Source of the DNA: JAAYZQ01 sp034428935
Lineage (GTDB): Bacteria; Chloroflexota; Anaerolineae; JAAYZQ01
Direction: 5' to 3'
Assembly: GCA_034428935.1 (NCBI GenBank)
Contig: DAOUHB010000099.1
Span: 1 to 28,577, forward strand
Length of the DNA stretch: 28,577 bases
Below are positions 22,267 to 28,577 of the stretch, piece after piece. The notes beneath the pieces were generated by a model that had not been told where the DNA came from, did no database searches, and saw only the letters and a program-made list of their open reading frames with translations. Both the position numbers and the translations under genes were made by a program. Positions within the stretch are counted from its first letter, which is position 1; each line of letters begins with the position of its first letter.

Positions 22267-23030
22267 CGGTTGCGCTCCATGAACTCGGCGGCCAGCGCCT
22301 GGTAGGCGAGGGCGCCGGGTGTGTCGGGGGCATAATGCAGGATGGTCTCTCCGTAGCTGGGCGCTTCGCCCAGGCGAATGCTGCGCGGCACGATGGTGCG
22401 AAAGACGTACGCCGGGAAAAAGCGCCGCACCTCCTCCACCACCTGCCGCGAGAGGTTGGTGCGGGCGTCGAACATGGTCAGCACCACGCCGGCGATGGCC
22501 AGGGCGGGGTTCAGGTTGTCGCGCACCATGTAGACCGTCCGCAGCAGTTGGCCCAGCCCCTCCAGGGCCAGGTACTCGCATTGCACGGGGATGAGCACGC
22601 CGTGCCGGGCCGCGGTCAGGGCATTGACCGTCAGCAGGCCGAGGCTAGGCGGGCAGTCGACAAAGACATAATCATATCGGTCCAGGATCGATTCCAGGAC
22701 CCGGCCCAGGCGCTGTTCCCGGGCCATGAGGCTTACCAGCTCGACCTCGGCGCCCGCCAGCGCCGGGGCCGAGGGCAGCAGGTCCAGTCGCACCTGCTTG
22801 GTGACGACGATGGCCTCCTCGGTGGGCAGGCCGCCCAGGAGGACGTCGTAGGTGCAGGCCGGCAGGTTCTTGCGGTCGATGCCCAGGCTGGACGTCGCGT
22901 TGGCCTGGGGATCGAGGTCTACGAGCAGCACCCGTTTCCCGGCGGCGGCGAGGTACGCCCCCAGGTTCACCGCTGTGGTGGTTTTGCCCACTCCACCCTT
23001 TTGATTCGCCAAGGCAAGCACACGGCCCAT
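22263..23030 (-). CDS. parA: chromosome partitioning ATPase ParA (Soj-like)
   Basis: 255 residues from ATG 23030. The start opens MGRVLALANQKGGVGKTTT, which is where Soj proteins usually begin. An upstream in-frame ATG at 23042 overlaps the -10 box and cannot be transcribed from that promoter. The deviant Walker A motif KGGVGKTTT, Walker A' VLLVDLDPQANAT and Walker B FVDCPPSLGLLT are intact. It has the short N-terminus of chromosomal ParA, without the helix-turn-helix extension of type Ia plasmid ParA. It is translationally coupled to parB. The pair stands alone here, without gidB/rsmG or other origin genes, so nearness to the origin cannot be claimed. Confidence 0.95.
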   Translation of the reverse strand: MGRVLALANQKGGVGKTTTAVNLGAYLAAAGKRVLLVDLDPQANATSSLGIDRKNLPACTYDVLLGGLPTEEAIVVTKQVRLDLLPSAPALAGAEVELVSLMAREQRLGRVLESILDRYDYVFVDCPPSLGLLTVNALTAARHGVLIPVQCEYLALEGLGQLLRTVYMVRDNLNPALAIAGVVLTMFDARTNLSRQVVEEVRRFFPAYVFRTIVPRSIRLGEAPSYGETILHYAPDTPGALAYQALAAEFMERNR

Positions 23031-23040
23031 AGGTGGGTGC

Positions 23041-23069
23041 ATTATAGCAGAGTTGTGTCAAAATGGGAA
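23041..23069 (-). promoter_or_regulatory. promoter of parAB, placed for a very short leader
   Basis: On the minus strand TATAAT (23046-23041), preceded by TGC, is an extended -10. A weak TTCCCA (23069-23064) lies 17 bp further upstream. A perfect TTGACA (23061-23056) also occurs, but at an unusable 9-bp spacing. The predicted transcription start is near 23034, four bases before ATG 23030. No Shine-Dalgarno can fit in that leader. Confidence 0.65.
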
Positions 23070-23083
23070 AAATCACAAGCAAC

Positions 23084-24001
23084 CTACCCCGATCGGGCAA
23101 AGGCCAGCAGCTCGTCCAGGGAGCAGGTGGCCAGGCCGATGACGTGGTCGCCGCCCCCGTAGTACACGTACACCGTGCCGTCCACGACGGGGTTGGCCCC
23201 CGAAAAGACGACGTTCGGCACGTCGCCCTTGAGCTCCCAGAGCTCCCTGGGCTCGAAAATCGACGCGGCCGCGCGGTGGATGATGCGCGACGGATCTTGG
23301 AGGTCCAGCAGGCAGGTGCCAAAGCGGTAGATGTGATCGTCGTCGTAGGCGTGGTAGAGGAGCAGCCAGCCCTCATCGGTCTCGATGGGCACGCCGTTGC
23401 TGCCCACGCTCTTGCTGTCCCAGCCGCTTGCCCGCGGACCAAAGATGGGGACCATGTCCTCCTCGGGCCAGGTGAGGAGGTCGTCGCTGTACGCCAGCCC
23501 GATGGTGGGCCAGCGGCGGTGCAGGGCCACGTAGCGCCCGCCGATGCGCCGCGGAAAGAGGATGTGGTCCTTGTTGTCCTCGCCGCGGACGATGGGCCCC
23601 ATGCGCTCCCAGGTGATGAGATTCCGGCTGCGGGCGATCATGGGCAGGATGCCGCCGCCGCTGTGGGTGGGCGTTCCGCTCCCCTGGAACTCGCTGCCGT
23701 AGGCGGTGTAGGTCATGTAAAAGATGCCCTCGATCTCGACGAGGCGCGGATCCTCCAGGCCCCGCGAGTCGCTGCCGTCCACGGGCTCCAGGATGGGCTC
23801 CCGCATGCGATTCCAGTGCACGCCGTCGGCGCTCACGGCATAGCCCAGGCGGCTGACCCAGTCGAGCCCCTGGGCGCGGTAGAACATGTGAAACAGCCCG
23901 TTGTGGTACAGCACGCCCGGGTTAAAGACGTTGGTACACTCCCAGGGGGAGGCCGGCTCGGGCAAGAGGATGGGGTTGTCGGGATGGCGCGTCAGCTCCA
24001 T
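23084..24001 (-). CDS. glycoside hydrolase family 130 phosphorylase
   Basis: 305 residues from ATG 24001, chosen for AAAGGAG six bases upstream; an earlier in-frame start at 24103 would run into the permease gene. Family signs of the five-bladed propeller: HPDNPIL at the N-terminus, NVFNPGVLYHNGLFHMFYRA, GYAVSADGVHW, GLEDPRLVEIEG (its Asp is the family's proposed proton donor), ILFPRRIGGRYVALHR and LLLYHAYD. GH130 enzymes break beta-mannosidic bonds with phosphate in the cytosol, giving mannose 1-phosphate; some members are hydrolases. Which mannoside is used cannot be told. It lies 40 bp after the ABC-2 exporter and upstream of parA; sugar-importer genes are further up the same strand. Confidence 0.9.
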   Translation of the reverse strand: MELTRHPDNPILLPEPASPWECTNVFNPGVLYHNGLFHMFYRAQGLDWVSRLGYAVSADGVHWNRMREPILEPVDGSDSRGLEDPRLVEIEGIFYMTYTAYGSEFQGSGTPTHSGGGILPMIARSRNLITWERMGPIVRGEDNKDHILFPRRIGGRYVALHRRWPTIGLAYSDDLLTWPEEDMVPIFGPRASGWDSKSVGSNGVPIETDEGWLLLYHAYDDDHIYRFGTCLLDLQDPSRIIHRAAASIFEPRELWELKGDVPNVVFSGANPVVDGTVYVYYGGGDHVIGLATCSLDELLAFARSG

Positions 24002-24041
24002 AATACACTCCTTTCGAAATTTATATCCGCCGCGCCCGAAT

Positions 24042-24833
24042 TCAAGCGCTGGCTCCGCTGTAGTGGCGCAGGGCAAAGCGCCAGAAGAGAGAGGCGCCGA
24101 CAAAGGACGTCGCGGCCAGGATCACGGCCACGGCCGCCAGCCAGGGCTCCAGCCGCCCGAGCAGCGCCCGGGCGGGAAAGGTGGTCATGAACGCCACGGG
24201 GATGACGACGGTCAGGAATACCCGCAGCCAGCCCCGGTAGAAACCCACCGGAAAGCGTCCCGTCTCCAGCAGCCCCATGACGATGGTGTCCAGCCGCTCC
24301 ACGTTGACGAGCCAGATGGTGGTCGTTTGCAGGATGAGGCTCAGGCTGTAGAGCAGGACCATGGCCGCCACCAGGAGCACGATGAACTGGCCCAGCTCGA
24401 CGGGGCCCGGCACCCGGTTCATGCGCGCCAGGGCAATGACCACCAGGCTCAGGCCGAGGAGGGGATCGCCCCAGTTATAGACGCCGATGTGCCTCAGGCT
24501 CACCAGGAACTGGCTATCCACGGGCTTGGTGAGAATATAGTCCAGCGTGCCAAGGCGCACGTGCTCGCTCATGCGCGACAGGTTTGGCTCCAGGATCATC
24601 TGCCGGTAGCCGTTGAGGGTGAAAAACAGGCCCATGACGATGAGCATCTCGTCGTAGGTCCAGCCGGCGATGGTCTCGGCGTGATTGAAATACACGCGCA
24701 CGCTGAGGGCGGCCCACACCAGCCAGAAGAGGCTGAGGCCCAGGTTGCCCAGAAAGTTGACCCGGTACTCCATCTCGCTGATGAGGGTGTTCTTGTAAAA
24801 GATGCCCATCAGCCGCAGATAGTTGTTCCTCAT
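24042..24833 (-). CDS. ABC-2 type exporter permease, second subunit
   Basis: 263 residues from ATG 24833, which overlaps the stop of the preceding permease as ATGA. About six membrane segments are visible (residues about 28-48, 62-76, 110-135, 145-175, 205-222, 232-250). Family signs of COG3694-type permeases: EYRVNFLGNLG near the N-terminus, ILTKPVDSQFLVS in the middle and LLETGRFPVGFYRGWLR before the C-terminal segments. It forms the membrane channel with the neighbouring permease and the ATPase. These three-gene exporters are widespread in Gram-positive bacteria and Chloroflexota, and their substrate is generally unknown. Confidence 0.88.
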   Translation of the reverse strand: MRNNYLRLMGIFYKNTLISEMEYRVNFLGNLGLSLFWLVWAALSVRVYFNHAETIAGWTYDEMLIVMGLFFTLNGYRQMILEPNLSRMSEHVRLGTLDYILTKPVDSQFLVSLRHIGVYNWGDPLLGLSLVVIALARMNRVPGPVELGQFIVLLVAAMVLLYSLSLILQTTTIWLVNVERLDTIVMGLLETGRFPVGFYRGWLRVFLTVVIPVAFMTTFPARALLGRLEPWLAAVAVILAATSFVGASLFWRFALRHYSGASA

Positions 24834-25630
24834 GCGCCCACCGCCTCGTAGCGCCGCAGCCCGGCGCGCCACAGGGCGCGGTAGACGACCAAGAAAAAGA
24901 CGGTCCACGCCGCGCCGACGCCCATGCCGAACGCCGCGTCGGCCAACGTCACGCGGCCCATGAGGATCTCGATGGGCAGGCCAAGGGTGGGGTAAAACGG
25001 CAACAGATCGGCCAACTGGCGAAAGCCCGCGGGAAAGAGGGCCAGGGGCGCGATCCAGCCCGACAGGAACTGGCCGATCCCGGACCAGGCGCCGAACAGG
25101 GTGTGCGCCTGGGTGGTCCAGAAGGCGAGGACGCCAAAGGTCGAGCTCATGATAAAGTTGAGGACCATGCCCAGGAGGATGCTGAGGATCACGGCCAGGA
25201 GCCGCCCGGGCGTGACAGGGTAGTGGAGGACGGGCAGCAGCCAGGTCGCCACGGTGATCAGGGGCACGAGGAGGACCAGGGCAAAGAGCTTCCAGCCCAG
25301 CTCGTTGGCCATGTGGTGGTGAAAGGGATCCAGGGGCTTGAGGAGCTTGACCGATAGGCTGCCGGTGCGGATGTCCTCGTCCCACTCGTAGACGATCCAC
25401 GCGCCTGTCAGGTGCATGACCAGGGCCGCGGCCACGTAATAGGAGACAAAGTCGCTCTTGTCCCAACCGGCCGCCGGCCCGGCCTCGTCGACGACGGCCA
25501 GCCAGACGGCCATCATGATCAGCGGAAAGAGCCAGCTCACGATCCATAGGACCACCTGGGCCCGGTATTCGAGGACCGTGGCCCAGGAGGCGCGGACCAG
25601 GGCGCGGTAGGTGCGCAGGATGTCAGGCAC
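24830..25630 (-). CDS. ABC-2 type exporter permease, first subunit
   Basis: 266 residues from GTG 25630, chosen because GAGGT precedes it. The frame could open earlier, but that would overlap the ATPase gene more deeply. Six membrane segments are visible. Family signs of COG4587-type permeases: YRALVRASWATVLEYRAQ at the N-terminus, WIVYEWDEDIRTGSLSVKLL, KPLDPFHHHMANELGWK, and FPAGFRQLADLLPFYPTLGLP before the last segments. It overlaps the ATPase end by 8 bp and the second permease by ATGA, so the three subunits are made together in fixed ratio. Confidence 0.88.
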   Translation of the reverse strand: MPDILRTYRALVRASWATVLEYRAQVVLWIVSWLFPLIMMAVWLAVVDEAGPAAGWDKSDFVSYYVAAALVMHLTGAWIVYEWDEDIRTGSLSVKLLKPLDPFHHHMANELGWKLFALVLLVPLITVATWLLPVLHYPVTPGRLLAVILSILLGMVLNFIMSSTFGVLAFWTTQAHTLFGAWSGIGQFLSGWIAPLALFPAGFRQLADLLPFYPTLGLPIEILMGRVTLADAAFGMGVGAAWTVFFLVVYRALWRAGLRRYEAVGA

Positions 25631-26612
25631 CGTGCACCTCGCGGTGCCGGGCAAAGACCGCGCGTATGATCTCTTCCACGGGCGGGTCCTCGACCGAGAC
25701 GTCGGCCACGGGCAGGCTGGACAGGGCCCGGCTGGCGGCGTCCTTGGTCTGGCCCCGGGCCACGCGCAGGGTCACCTTCAGCCCATCCAGGCTATCGATC
25801 TCGCCCAGGGCCTGGAGGTCGCTGCCGTTGACGGGCTCCTGTAGGGTGAGGCGCAGCAGCTTGTAGGGCGCCGTCTGGGCCACCAGGGCTTCAAGGTCGC
25901 CGTCGTACATCAGTTTGCCATCGTCGATGACCAGGATGCGGCGCGCCAGGGCGGTGACGTCGGCCATGTAGTGGCTGGTCAGGAGCACCGTGGCGTCGTG
26001 CTGCGCGTTGTAGGCGCGGATAAACTCGCGGATGGAGGCCTGGGCGGTGACGTCCAGCCCGATGGTGGGCTCGTCGAGAAAGAGCACCTGGGGGCGGTGC
26101 AACAGCGAGGCGGCCAGCTCGCAGCGCATGCGCTCGCCCAGGCTCAGCTTGCGCACCTGCTTGGTCAGGAGCGGCTCCAGCTCCAGGAGGGCGATCATCT
26201 CGTCCAGGGATTGCCGGAACTGGGCCTCCGGCACGCGGTAGATGGCCTGGTTGACCAGGAAGGTCTCCATGGCCGGCAGGTCCCACAGGAGCTGGTTGCG
26301 CTGGCCCATGACCAGGGTAAAGCTCTTCAGAAAGTCGCGCTCGCGGCGGTGGGGCGTGTAGCCCAGGACCGACACCTGCCCGGCCGTGGGATACAGCAGC
26401 CCCGAGAGGCACTTGAGCGTGGTCGTCTTGCCCGCGCCGTTGGGCCCCAGGAAGCCGACGACCTCGCCCTGGTCGATCTCGAAAGAGATGCCGTCCACGG
26501 CCCGCACATCCTCGTATCGGCGGCGGACGAGGCTGCGCAGCGAGCCGGCGAGGCCTGGCTCCTTGTGGTGGACGCGATAGTGCTTGACCAGGTTCTCGAC
26601 GCTCACCGACAT
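25623..26612 (-). CDS. ABC-2 exporter ATPase
   Basis: 329 residues. Walker A GPNGAGKTTT, Q-loop region VMGQRNQLLWDLP, signature LSLGERMRCE, Walker B VLFLDEPTIGLD and H-loop LLTSHYM are all intact. The N-terminus has the insertion GLAGSLRSLVRRRYE before AVDGISFEI, typical of COG4586 ATPases that pair with COG4587 and COG3694 permeases. It supplies energy for export of an unknown substrate. Start ATG 26612 has a modest GAGG upstream. A terminator closes the preceding operon at 26655-26679, so a promoter should lie within 26613-26654. An inverted repeat TGTCG-AA-CGACA (26630-26641) there may be an operator, but no good -35/-10 pair was found. Confidence 0.92.
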   Translation of the reverse strand: MSVSVENLVKHYRVHHKEPGLAGSLRSLVRRRYEDVRAVDGISFEIDQGEVVGFLGPNGAGKTTTLKCLSGLLYPTAGQVSVLGYTPHRRERDFLKSFTLVMGQRNQLLWDLPAMETFLVNQAIYRVPEAQFRQSLDEMIALLELEPLLTKQVRKLSLGERMRCELAASLLHRPQVLFLDEPTIGLDVTAQASIREFIRAYNAQHDATVLLTSHYMADVTALARRILVIDDGKLMYDGDLEALVAQTAPYKLLRLTLQEPVNGSDLQALGEIDSLDGLKVTLRVARGQTKDAASRALSSLPVADVSVEDPPVEEIIRAVFARHREVHGA

Positions 26613-26654
26613 GGGCAGCCTCAGAACATTGTCGAACGACAGGCTCCGAAAAGG

Positions 26655-26679
26655 GTGGCCGCCATGCTACTGCGGCCAC
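26655..26679 (-). terminator. intrinsic terminator after the yesL-like gene
   Basis: A perfect 8-bp stem GTGGCCGC / GCGGCCAC with a 9-nt loop is followed on the minus strand by CCTTTT. The stem includes the stop codon of the YesL-like gene (26667-26669). It separates the sugar-importer operon from the ABC-2 exporter. Confidence 0.6.
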
Positions 26680-27302
26680 TCTTCCCCGAGCAAAGTGCGT
26701 TGCGCGGCCAGGCGATTCCGCACGGCGTGATTGGCGACGAGGGCGACAAAGAGCCCCCCGGCGGCCAGGCTGACGAAAAAGAGCAGGCTGCCCAGGATCA
26801 GAGCCAGCAGGATGAGCAGCAGCAGCGACGTGGAAAACACAAGGTTGGTGCCCAGCATCAGGGCGCCATTGCGCAGCGCCATGCGCAGGCTGGGCTCTTC
26901 CTGCTCAAAGACGAGCCCCAGGACGTAGAGTTGCAGCAGCAGCCAGAAGGCCAGGCCGGCCAGGTAGAGGCCCTGCACCAGCCGCGCGCCGTTCGAATCG
27001 GCGCCCAGCCGGCCGGAAAGCAGGATGTCGCCCACGAGCACGACCAGCATGACCAGGTTGAGCAGGCCCCATCGCCAGCCCAGCCAGAAGTAGCGGGGCA
27101 GGGCCCGGAAGAAATCCCGCGGGTCGGTGACCTCGCCGCTGGCGATGCGGTTGGCCGTGTAAAAGAGGGCCAGGGTGGCGGGTGGGCCCGTCACCACCGG
27201 CAGGCACAACAGCAGCCAGGACAGGTTCACGACCGCCGTGGTGAACAGGTCGTGCCAGAGGTTGGCCAGCGCGGCGCGCACCACGCGCCATGCATCTTTC
27301 AT
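26667..27302 (-). CDS. YesL-like (DUF624) membrane protein
   Basis: 211 residues with five to six membrane segments. Family signs: WHDLFTTAVVNLSWLLLCLPVVTGPPATLALFY at the N-terminus (the 'N--WLL--LP--T-GPA--AL' pattern) and DFFRALPRYFWLGWRWGLLN. DUF624/YesL genes typically travel with carbohydrate ABC importers of the CUT1 type, as here. Their role is unknown, perhaps assisting or regulating the importer. It lies 30 bp after the sugar permease and ends in a terminator, so it is the last gene of that operon. Confidence 0.82.
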   Translation of the reverse strand: MKDAWRVVRAALANLWHDLFTTAVVNLSWLLLCLPVVTGPPATLALFYTANRIASGEVTDPRDFFRALPRYFWLGWRWGLLNLVMLVVLVGDILLSGRLGADSNGARLVQGLYLAGLAFWLLLQLYVLGLVFEQEEPSLRMALRNGALMLGTNLVFSTSLLLLILLALILGSLLFFVSLAAGGLFVALVANHAVRNRLAAQRTLLGEEWPQ

Positions 27303-27332
27303 GGGACCGGCTCCCGTGGTTGCGCCTGCCCC

Positions 27333-28235
27333 TTATCCCTTGACACCGGCATAGGCTACGCCTTCGATATAGTACTTGCTAAAGAGAAAGAACAAGATCA
27401 ACACCGGGATGGCGTTGAACATGGCGCCCACGAGGACCAGGTTGTATTGGGCCTGGTACTGCTGGCGGAAAGAGGCCAGGGCCACGTTGAGCACCCACAT
27501 CCGGGGTGACGACAGGTAGAGCAACGGCGTCAAGAAGTTGTTCCACATGGCCTGGAACTGCAGGATAAAGACCGTCAGCAGGGCGGGCCGCGCCAGGGGA
27601 AGGACGACGTCCTTGTAAATCTGGAACTGGCTTGCCCCGTCGATGACGGCCGCCTCCTCCAGGTCACGGGGGATGGACTTCAGGAACTGGGTGAGCATAA
27701 AGATGGCGCCGGCGCTGACGATGCCCGGCAGCAGCAGCGACCAGTAGCTGTTCAGCAGTTGCAGCTTGCTCATCAACACGAAGGCAGGGATGAGGGTCAC
27801 CGCGCCGGGGATCATCATTGTAGCCAGCATAAAGTTAAAGACCGCGTCGCGGCCGGGAAACCTCAGGCGGGCAAAGGCATACGCTGCCATGGAGCAGGCA
27901 ATGACCTCGGCCACGGCGATGGCCACCGACAGGAAGGCGGTGTTGAACAGCCAGCGGGGAAAGGTGGCGCCCTGTCCAAAGTCGGTGTTCCACACCCGCA
28001 CCCAGTTCTCTGTCAGCCATTCGTTGGGCAGGAACTGGGGCGGGTACGCAATGATCTCGGCACCGGTCTTGAAGCTGCCCAGCGCGGCCAGAACAAAGGG
28101 TGCAAACAGGACGGCGCCGATGAGGATCAGGACGGTGTAGCGCAAGACGCGGTCCAGGTAGAACCTGAAGGGCTTGGCTTCCTTTTCCCCGGCGGCCACC
28201 GTGCTTGCTGGCCGACTTGTAGCTGTTGTCTCCAT
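27333..28235 (-). CDS. carbohydrate ABC importer permease (MalG-like, CUT1)
   Basis: 300 residues with six membrane segments after a polar 30-residue N-terminus. The EAA loop that contacts the ATPase is LEEAAVIDGASQFQIYKDVV, followed by LPLARPALLTVFILQF. SFKTGAEIIAYPPQFLP after the first segment is typical of MalG/LacG-like subunits. The substrate is a sugar or oligosaccharide, not specified by sequence. The partner permease lies 12 bp upstream (28248-28577). The solute-binding protein is presumably beyond the window. The ATPase may be elsewhere, as is common for CUT1 systems (MsiK-type). Confidence 0.92.
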   Translation of the reverse strand: METTATSRPASTVAAGEKEAKPFRFYLDRVLRYTVLILIGAVLFAPFVLAALGSFKTGAEIIAYPPQFLPNEWLTENWVRVWNTDFGQGATFPRWLFNTAFLSVAIAVAEVIACSMAAYAFARLRFPGRDAVFNFMLATMMIPGAVTLIPAFVLMSKLQLLNSYWSLLLPGIVSAGAIFMLTQFLKSIPRDLEEAAVIDGASQFQIYKDVVLPLARPALLTVFILQFQAMWNNFLTPLLYLSSPRMWVLNVALASFRQQYQAQYNLVLVGAMFNAIPVLILFFLFSKYYIEGVAYAGVKG

Positions 28236-28247
28236 CAGGTGCCTCCT

Positions 28248-28577
28248 TTAGTACATCTCGGCGCCGCGCTCGATAAAGCGCCGCTGCAGGAAGGTGAACA
28301 CAAAAATGATGGCCGCCAGGATAAAGGCCAGGGCCGAGCCGTAGCCCATCTGGATCGGCCCTTGCGTGCCCAGGGCCTCCCGGTACACCACGTACACCGG
28401 CGTCAGGGTCGTGCCCAGGGGGCCGCCGGCTGTGGCCAGGTAGATCTGGTCAAAGACCTGGAGAGTGCCGATGGTGCCCAGCACGATCACGAGGACGATG
28501 ATGGGGCGCAGGAGGGGCAGAGTCACCTTCCAGAACCGCTGCCAGCCGGTGGCCCCGTCGATGGCCGCCGCCTCGTA
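28248..28577 (-). CDS. carbohydrate ABC importer permease (MalF-like), 5' part outside the window
   Basis: Only the last 109 codons are inside the window; the frame is open at the right edge. It begins with the EAA loop YEAAAIDGATGWQRFWKVTL, then PLLRPIIVLVIVLGTIGTL, and has the last two membrane segments, ending FLQRRFIERGAEMY. PVYVVYREALGTQGPIQMGYGSA is characteristic of MalF/UgpA-like subunits. It pairs with the MalG-like permease that starts 12 bp further on, whose ribosome binding site AAAGGAGG overlaps the end of this gene. Confidence 0.9.
   Translation of the reverse strand, partial: YEAAAIDGATGWQRFWKVTLPLLRPIIVLVIVLGTIGTLQVFDQIYLATAGGPLGTTLTPVYVVYREALGTQGPIQMGYGSALAFILAAIIFVFTFLQRRFIERGAEMY

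Noticed and set aside
22267..22581. Upstream extension of the parB frame
   Set aside because: It lies inside parA in another frame. ParB proteins start at the MSKRSGLGKGLEALIP-type motif, which coincides with the ATGA overlap.
21415..23069. parS sites near parAB
   Set aside because: I looked for 16-mers resembling TGTTTCACGTGAAACA and noticed none in the window, though a reading by eye may miss diverged copies.
24002..24041. Separate promoter for the GH130 gene (TATAAA at 24025-24020)
   Set aside because: The only TTGA-like -35 is at 14-15 bp spacing, and the 40-bp gap after the permease is equally consistent with read-through.

Overview
The window looks like a chromosomal piece from a member of the Chloroflexota, probably an Anaerolineae- or Caldilineae-like lineage. 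This is an inference from the gene families: a UPF0182 protein, LysM plus lamin-tail secreted proteins, Thr/Pro-rich tails ('TPTP'), DUF92, a three-gene ABC-2 exporter and GH130. Promoters of the TTGACA-N17-TACAAT type also fit. No rRNA, tRNA or CRISPR array was seen.

Two very different regions meet at about 6.25 kb. Positions 1-6241 are visibly poorer in G+C and look like a decayed accessory island. It opens with a 24-bp tandem repeat whose units alternate between two types. Two relics of a LuxR-type response regulator follow (146-556 and 1844-2038). Each is followed at once by the same promoter layout (ATGACA-N17-TAG[T/G]AT) and then by a gene for a small exported protein. Further on are a MauE/DoxX-like membrane protein, two lipoproteins, and a truncated DDE (rve) transposase with its terminal direct repeats. 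That transposase is fused to the 3' remnant of a CHAP-like gene. At least four genes here are truncated or frameshifted.

From about 6.3 kb the DNA is G+C rich, tightly packed and intact, like core genome. The + strand carries an 844-aa MrfA/YprA-type DEAD/DEAH helicase with a complete HNH nuclease motif set inserted into its C-terminal DUF1998 zinc region. It converges, through a strong hairpin, on a minus-strand operon: DUF1992, a 76-aa ORF, UPF0182, then a membrane-anchored helix-hairpin-helix coiled-coil protein. A divergent promoter with a perfectly palindromic -10 region drives a tandem histidine phosphatase at 13855-15126.

From 15.2 to 28.6 kb everything is on the minus strand. Read in transcription order from the right edge it holds: two sugar-importer permeases (the first cut by the window end) and a YesL-like membrane protein, closed by a terminator; an ABC-2 exporter (ATPase and two permeases with overlapping ends) and a GH130 glycoside phosphorylase; parA-parB; RNase D, SurE and a nitroreductase; ilvE, a PH-domain membrane protein, DUF92 and a LysM/lamin-tail protein. 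The promoters of parA and rnd lie so close to their start codons that both messages may be leaderless or nearly so.

The best candidates for something under-described are the helicase-HNH fusion, the twin regulator-relic/promoter/secreted-protein cassettes with their 22-24 bp repeats, and the two apparently leaderless promoters.
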